A DNA stretch of 64,000 bases, taken from positions 1,099,001 to 1,163,000 of the forward strand of contig NC_090118.1 of NCBI RefSeq assembly GCF_023973825.1, written 5' to 3'. This stretch comes from Plasmodium brasilianum. Taxonomy: Eukaryota > Apicomplexa > Aconoidasida > Haemosporida > Plasmodiidae. The notes beneath the pieces were generated by a model that was not told the origin of the DNA, searched no databases, and saw nothing but the letters and a program-made list of their open reading frames with translations. The position numbers were made by a program, and so were the translations under genes. This document shows positions 57,401 through 64,000 of this stretch, one piece after another (position 1 is the stretch's first letter; the number at the start of each line of letters is the position of its first letter).

Positions 57401-60400
57401 CAATGAGAAGCATTTTAAGGAATACTTGAACGTTATTAATTTTGTAATGTGCATTTTTCTAGCTACGAATATAAATAATTTAAATATGAGCATGTTAAAT
57501 AATTATTATATATACATTATCTCAAAAATAATAAAAAAGAATTTCAAATTTTATTTTTTCTTTTTCTATTATAATATATTTAAAAAGAACAATAAAAGAT
57601 ATAAAAATATATACAACATAAATTTCGACATCATTTTAAATAGTTCCTTTAGAAACAACCTAGGTGTTTCGAAAATAAGTATTAAGAATAAATATATATG
57701 TGTTCTGTATACACTCTCGTGTATTTTGACTGTATATAATTACAAGTATGCCTTTTTCAATTATTACTTCTTTTACTTTTACAAATTTGTGAAGCTTCTG
57801 GCAAAGCTTTCGGTGAAGAGTATATTTGTGTCGAATTTTCTCATTGACAAGTTAGGAAATGAAGCGAAAGGGAGAGCGATGAAAGGAAAGGTGGGAAAAC
57901 AAGCGGAGGACTTGGATGAAGCAGAGGGAGTGACAGAGAAGGAGACGACATATTTTGTGGATAAAGGAAGAAATCATTACGACTTATACTACATAGATGG
58001 TTCATCTAATCGAGTGAGTGAAAGTGTAATTGACTATGGGTTTAGAAGCAACATCATTTTTAATGATCATTTTGAGGGGGCAAGAAAATGTGGGGAAGGG
58101 GAAAATGTGAATCCTAATGGTAGAAGTGCGTATTTTAGCCATATGAGAAGAGAAGATGGAAAGGGTGGAATGAATGGAAAGGACCGAAAGGATGGACAAT
58201 TAGCAAAGGATCTGAAGGATGGTAAATCCTCAGCTGATAACTCGTTTACGCAGAGGAGTGCTCATCGTGGTGAACTCCGTTATCCTTTAAAGAAAAAATA
58301 CTCAAAGAAAGTTAAAGCAGAAATGGGTGTAAAGTCCATTTTTAGCAAAGAAGAAAGAATATTTATTGCAAGTGATATCATGATGATTAGGAGTTATGTA
58401 AATGATTATATAAGAATGGACTTGTATGTTATGTATAATAACTTACAACATAACAATGTCTCTAACAAGAGTATACTGGATAAATATATAACACTTATTA
58501 ATAATACGTTGTTATTATTTGTATTTGTAAACCACTTGATATTAATGTATGGAAATATTAATATAAAGAAGAAAAAAATTATTAAGTACAAAATAAAATG
58601 GCTGCAAAATTATAATTATTATTTAATGAGAAAAATTGTGGACATTTATATTTTAAATATACCTTATTTGTGCAATTACTTAGTTGTTACATTAGAATTT
58701 TTTTTTGTTTTTAGTAATTCGTTTTTAAGTCTAAATTACGGGAATTTTTTTTTAAAGAAGGATATAAAATTTTTTTTTAAAAATTGTTATATATATTATT
58801 TAATGAATACATTTAATAAGATACAAAATTTGAAAACATTTTACCATTTAAATCATTATAAAAATTATAATTTGTATTTTCATAATTATAAGAAGTTTAG
58901 ACATAAGCAATTTAGTCCATATTTTAAGAAGAGCACTTTGGACTATGATAAAGGACATAGAGAAGATTTACAGAAGCGTATGGATTATTCAAACCCGCTT
59001 CATGTGTGTACTAGTACATATAGTAATTATTATGAAATGAACTCACTGAATAACAGTGTAATTGATGATGAGTCAGAAGACAGCATAAGTGATTATGATG
59101 ATTATATATTTAAAGACGCTTTTAAAGACTTGAAAGAAATATTTAAAAGGAAAACAAAAAATTATTTGATAAACAATTTTGGTAGGAATATGAAAAACAT
59201 ATTTTACCTCTTTGATTGTTTTAATGATATATCAAGTATTACCCTTTTTTTAAATCTGTATATACATGGATATACGAAAATAAAGGATGCTTATGATGTT
59301 CTACCTGTTCAGAGCATAAATAATGCTTATCTGTATAACTTTAGGTTATTAAAACTTGATTATCATTTTGTATGTATTTTATTTTTAAGCTTAATTCGAA
59401 TTTTTAATTACACATCTAGTGTTTTTCACGCATATAGCTACTTCGTCCAGTTGTACTCCAAATATAAATACAATTACTTCCTCTATTCAGATAGATCATA
59501 TTCCTTTTTTACCTTTTACAATGTGTACCTTTTTTTTATTTCCAAGAATAAATTGAAAAACGAAAATTTAGTTAGTATAAACAATCATGTAAGTAGTTTA
59601 TGTATGAGCGATATTTATGATTATAATAAATTATTACTACAGAAAAGTTTCATATTCTTATCTTTTTTTTTCCATAATTTTAATAACATTCTACCTGATA
59701 TCTATTGCATAAACTGCTCCAATAAATACTCCATTGTAACGCATGACAAAAACGTGTTTCCCCCAGACCTAACACAGGTTTGTGCAAAGGAGGGAAGGCT
59801 AAAAGGAAAGGGAGAAGAAATAGGAAAAGAAAGTGGAGGAGAAGAAGGAACAGAACGTATGGATTGTATGAATAACGCTACTATTAGAGAAGCAAATTAC
59901 AGCATAACAAGGGGGAAAATGAAAAAGTATTATAAAGAAATAACTCATGATAAGAACAAGTTATGTGTAGCTTACAGATCTTATGCGGATAAGGACAAGC
60001 AGGAGGGCTTCACCAATGGTATAAATAAGGACAGAGAAGACAAAGATTATCATAAAATATTTTTCAAAAATTATGGTGAAGAATTTATTAACAGCGGAAA
60101 CGAGAGAAGCAATGCTGAGATTCAGGATCAACGGGTGGAAGAAGGAGAGAAAGAAAAGCATATATTGAATCACTGTGCAAAAATACGAATGGGAGGGAAA
60201 GAGGAGGCCTGGTTTGATGATAATCATATGCCGCGTAGTGACAATGACAAATGGGATTATATAAATTATGACGAAGTAATAAAAAGGAATGATAAGGAAT
60301 TACTAGAGCAAAATAAGGCAAACGATGGGGATATGAATGGGAAGGTGGAAGAGAAAGCAGAAGAGCAGAAGAACAGCATCTTTCGCAAATACAGGGACAA

Positions 60401-63400
60401 TTTTTTTTCCATTTTTAAGAGTAAAATTAGTGATCAGGATAGTAAAAAAGAGGAGGAGAAGAAGCAGCAGGAGCAGCATCATAGCATGACTGTTATGACG
60501 ATGCAAGGAAAGGGAAAAAACATCATTCCAACCGAATATGGCAAAGGTGCGCGGAATGTGAATAAGTTGAAGCAATCTTCTGTCAATCAAAACGATTATA
60601 GTGGAAGGAAGTTACGAAAAGGACATAGTTCAAGTAAGGAGGACATATCAAACTGCAATATAGATAGAAAGAAAAGCATAGAAAATGAATACGACTCAGA
60701 TTATTTTAGCTCTCAAAAAAATACGAAGAACGATCTGATAATATTAAGCGCTTACAAGTATATGTTAAGATATCAGAAGAGGAACAAAAAGAGTGTGTAT
60801 GATTACAACTTAAAGGAACAACTGCGTTGTATGTGTATAAACAAATATATATATATTTGTAATTTAATATACAATGCACTTGTATATATATTAGAATTAA
60901 AATATAAGTATAAATACATGAAAAAAAAATTTCATCTATTTTCATATAATACATTTAAAAAGAAAAAAGAGTTTAATTCGGTTAGTACTTATAATGACCA
61001 AAATTATATTATTCTTAATACGAAACATTTGCTTAACTATGACTTTATTATTTTAAGTATTTTACATTTGACGGAAAGTATATATATTAATTTATATAAA
61101 TGCAAATTATTTACCGATATGTGCATTTTTAATAATATAAAATATGTCTGTTTGGAAAATAAAGGAACAAAAAAGAATAGTAATGATAGTTATAAAAATA
61201 TTAACATCAATGTGACCAACAAGAATTTGCAATGTAACTCGTTTTTTAATTACAAAAATTATTTAAATAATAATATCGACCATGAGGATTACGACGAGGA
61301 TGACGATGATGGTGATAACGATGATGGTGATAACGATGATGGTGATAACGATGTTGATGATAACGATATTGATGATAACGATGATGGTGATAACGATGAT
61401 GGTGATAACGATGATGGTGATAACGATGATGGTGATAACGATGATAGTGATAACGATGTTGATGATAACGATATTGATGATAACGATGTTGATGATAACG
61501 ATGTTGATGATAACGATGTTGATGATAACGATGTTGATGATGGTGACGATTACAATGTGTACAATTCGGACGATTTCTCCTGTGGTGGAAGCATGTATAA
61601 TAGTAACTCTCATAGCATGCATACTGTTCATTATGCAGGTGAGAAAAAGAAGAAAACGAAGACGAATAAGAGGAAGAAGCAGGATCGCTTTACAAAAGCG
61701 AGTGCTAATACTGTTCCTAATATGAGTAACAGTAATAACAGTGAATATAAATATGTGTCGAGAAAAACTTGCGAACAAGATGACTTGCATCTGGTCAGCA
61801 ATAGTAGTATAAGCGATAAGGACAATATAATACAAAGTAGTAGTAATTATTTCGATGAGAAATCAAATAAGGATGATTTAAAGGAAAACAACGGTGAGGA
61901 ACTTTATTGTGAAAAAGAAAAGAGAGAAGAAGATGGTGGATTACTCAGGAGTAATTGTTCTAAAAAAAAATTTTACGAAAAGACTATATCCAGAAAAACC
62001 GAAAATGGTAAGATTTCCAATAATAGGAGGAGTTTTAAAGTGGGTACAAAAGTACGAAGAAAGAAAAAAGTAGATGAGAATAAGAAAGACACTTTTGCAG
62101 GGGAGAATGACAAATTTAATTATAATAACAACAGGGGAATTTCTAAAAATGAAAAGAAAGGGCAAGTATGGACAGTTATAGAAACGGTAGATACAAAGGA
62201 TGACAGTAAATCACAGGGGAGAAAAAACGGTACGAGTGGCACCAAATGGAGAGGAAAAAGGAGAAAGGGTAAAAAAGACGAAATGAGCAAAAAAGTAAGA
62301 GTTGGCGGAAAAGGAAAATCGGAAAATGGAAGAATGTTTTTTTCGAAAAATAGTGAAAAGAGCAATTCATCCAAGAGATTTAAGAGTCTATCAATAAGTG
62401 GATACCTCCTTAGTGTTAAGAAGCTAGCTAAAAGGGAAGAAATGAAAAACGAGATGTCGTTGGGTTATCTTCACAGTTGTAAAGTTACTGCCCAGGGTTA
62501 CGAGAAGAGGCTTAGCAGAAAGATGAAAATTGGAAAGAAGCAGAGGAAGCAGAACTCAAGTGATAAGGATGGGGAAGATGTTTACTCCCATAAGAACATA
62601 TACAGCATTAGCCACAGGGGAAATACGTACAAGGAGGGGAAATGGAATATAAGAAGATTTTTTTTCGGTAAAAAAAAAAAAAACAGCAGCGAAGGAAAGG
62701 TAAATAATGACAACACACGAATAAATAACCTGTTTGTGAAATATAAGTCAAGGTCTATTAAAAATACAAGTGTACAGAAGTTATTAAAAATTGAAATAGA
62801 TGATGATAAAGAGGAAAATATCGAAAGGATTAAAAATTTGTTCATAACATTTAATAGTAATAATAAAGAGAAAAAGATAAATAATTATATTCACAACATA
62901 TTTAATTACACTTCCCCATATCCAAATTTTAATGTATGTTATAAGAAGAAATTCGAAATACTGGATTATAAAATAAAGGTTGGCAGAAGTTTATTAAAAG
63001 TATTATATTCCTTTTATTATAGACATAATTTATCCATATTTTATAAGATCTATAAAAAAATAGAATATATATATACCTATTTAAATTTGTCTTTTTATAC
63101 AAATTTGTTTACTACAAATACGAAAGAAATTAATAGTGACATAAATAAATATTCACTCTTTTTATTGGTAAATTATTTAAAATATCATATACATAATTCT
63201 GATAAATTATTTAATAGCTTTATTGTAAAAATTATAAATTTTTTAAATCATAATGTACATAATATAACCGAATTTTTATGTATGCACCATTTTGAAGATT
63301 TACTTAATATTCTTAACCAGTATATAATTACCATTAATATAAATAATAAATTAAGTATAAACAAATATAACCTATTTAATTTGAGAAAAAATAAATTAAT

Positions 63401-64000
63401 ATATGTACCTATATCAAATGTTCTCTTCTTACACTGTAATAAATTTAGCTTAAATGACATTATCAAAATATTGTACAGTTACCCTCAGTATAGCCTTTTT
63501 TTAAAAAGTATAGCTGTAAACAATTTAGTATACCTATATAAGAAGAGTACTATAACGAATGCAATGTATTTACAACTCTTTGAATTTTTAAAAGTTGATA
63601 TGGGAAATAGAATTTTTTTTTTTATTATATTCTTTTCCTTTCACTCCTTTCGATTTTTATATCAATTCTTTCTCAATATGCACACATATATTGAAGATGA
63701 ATACTTAACTCATTTAACGTATTGTGAAATGTTAAATAATGGAAAAGAGGGGTGTGTAGTAGCTTTTCCGAACGGCAATAACAATATCTGTAACAGTAAC
63801 AATATCAGTAATAATAAAAATAACTACAACAATAACAGCGTGCTAAGTGTGTTTGAGGATAATATTGAAAATTGCTTACTATTTAAGAAGGAATTATTTG
63901 CCAAGAAGACAAACCCTTTTAAAGATTTTTTACTCCTGTGGACGAAGAAGAAAAATAATAACGTCTCTCACTCAACCTCTTCCTCATCATCCACCTCTTC
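51425..64000 (+). CDS. Phosphatidylinositol 4-kinase (PI4KA type), N-terminal part, runs off the window
   Basis: Firm exons are 51425-51546 and 51671 to the window edge (joined in phase 2), giving more than 4,140 residues with no stop. The start (VLIFYLCNALEERHIKHGKD, LYLSLLPLFED) matches the alpha-solenoid start of PI4KA. Most of the rest is helical sequence broken by charged low-complexity inserts (Asp/Asn-rich near 61264-61560). Near 63475-63720 it recalls the PIK helical (accessory) domain: SYPQYSLFLKSIAVNNLVYL, then MYLQLFEFLKVDMGN, then FLYQFFLNMHTYIEDE, corresponding to the family's VQ.LRyD..G and HQ.iWNM..N blocks. In PI3/4 kinases the catalytic domain lies directly after this, so it should begin just beyond 64000. 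PI4KA makes PI4P, mainly at the plasma membrane. A giant PI4K next to an L7Ae-type gene is also what I recall from P. falciparum chromosome 4. Confidence 0.75.
61264..61560 (+). repeat. GATGATGGTGATAAC-type acidic repeats in the PI4K gene
   Basis: Tandem 12-base units encode Asp-Asp-Gly-Asp-Asn and Asp-Val-Asp-Asp-Asn cycles, about 90 residues that are nearly all acidic or Asn. Two sub-blocks (DDGDN type and DVDDN/DIDDN type) alternate, showing local duplication. Long open frames on the minus strand and in another plus frame over this stretch are artefacts. Confidence 0.93.

Noticed and set aside
61263..61835. Minus-strand Ile/Val-rich open frame of 190 codons and a plus-frame Met/Ile/Thr repeat
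   Set aside because: Off-frame reading of the acidic Asp-Asn repeat in the PI4K gene; hydrophobicity is a by-product of GAT/GTT codons read out of frame.
1..64000. tRNA, rRNA, CRISPR arrays, insertion sequences, telomeric or var-type elements
   Set aside because: Scanned by eye on both strands. No tRNA T-loop contexts, no rRNA blocks, no direct repeats with unique spacers and no transposase motifs were found. Absence by eye is not proof.

Overview
This window is nuclear DNA from a malaria parasite (Plasmodium). The evidence is extreme A+T content, long poly-A/poly-T and TA tracts between genes, Asn/Lys/Ser-rich low-complexity inserts, small GT-AG introns rich in T, and protein families arranged as in Plasmodium. 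The many Asn/Ser inserts with only moderately AT-rich codons suggest a species outside the vivax/knowlesi group (malariae- or ovale-like), but I cannot fix the species. The right half (RanBP1, a Pf34-like GPI protein, an L7Ae/NHP2 protein, then a giant PI4-kinase) matches, from memory, a gene order on P. falciparum chromosome 4.

Layout, left to right: an RCC1-repeat protein (+, 48-5747); the 18S rRNA-processing nuclease NOB1 with a hexapeptide repeat array (+, 6399-8576); an eight-exon MOLO1/TPM-domain membrane protein (+, 9442-11790); a four-exon HAD phosphatase-fold protein (+, 14125-15944); a ten-exon axonemal dynein regulatory complex protein, DRC2/CCDC65 (+, 17451-20825); an unidentified protein with a possible frameshift (+, 21152-22817); a GOT1-type Golgi protein (+, 24897-25307); a doubtful 48-residue gene (+, 25755-26090); a RAD51-like RecA-fold ATPase (-, 26339-27605); a cryptic small gene (+, 27933-29121); a giant membrane protein of about 2,300 residues (+, 29351-37211); a YIP1-family protein (-, 38098-39768); fragmentary minus-strand exons of membrane protein(s) (39917-41207); RanBP1 (+, 42366-43661); a tiny minus-strand gene end (44820-45108); a Pf34-like GPI-anchored coiled-coil protein (+, 45729-46727); NHP2 (-, 47965-48624); and the amino-terminal 4,100 or more residues of a PI4KA-type lipid kinase running off the right edge (+, 51425-64000).

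Functions group loosely. Ribosome and RNP biogenesis is represented by NOB1 and NHP2, Ran/nuclear transport by RanBP1 and perhaps the RCC1-like protein, and the secretory pathway by GOT1, YIP1, PI4K and the membrane proteins. The male-gamete axoneme (DRC2), DNA repair (RAD51-like) and the merozoite apex (Pf34-like) have one gene each. There is no operon logic: each gene is transcribed separately from AT-rich flanks of 0.3-2.3 kb. No tRNA, rRNA, CRISPR array or transposon was recognised. Several genes consist of many short exons, so I rebuilt them by matching splice phases. Those models are inferences, with exon coordinates given so they can be checked.
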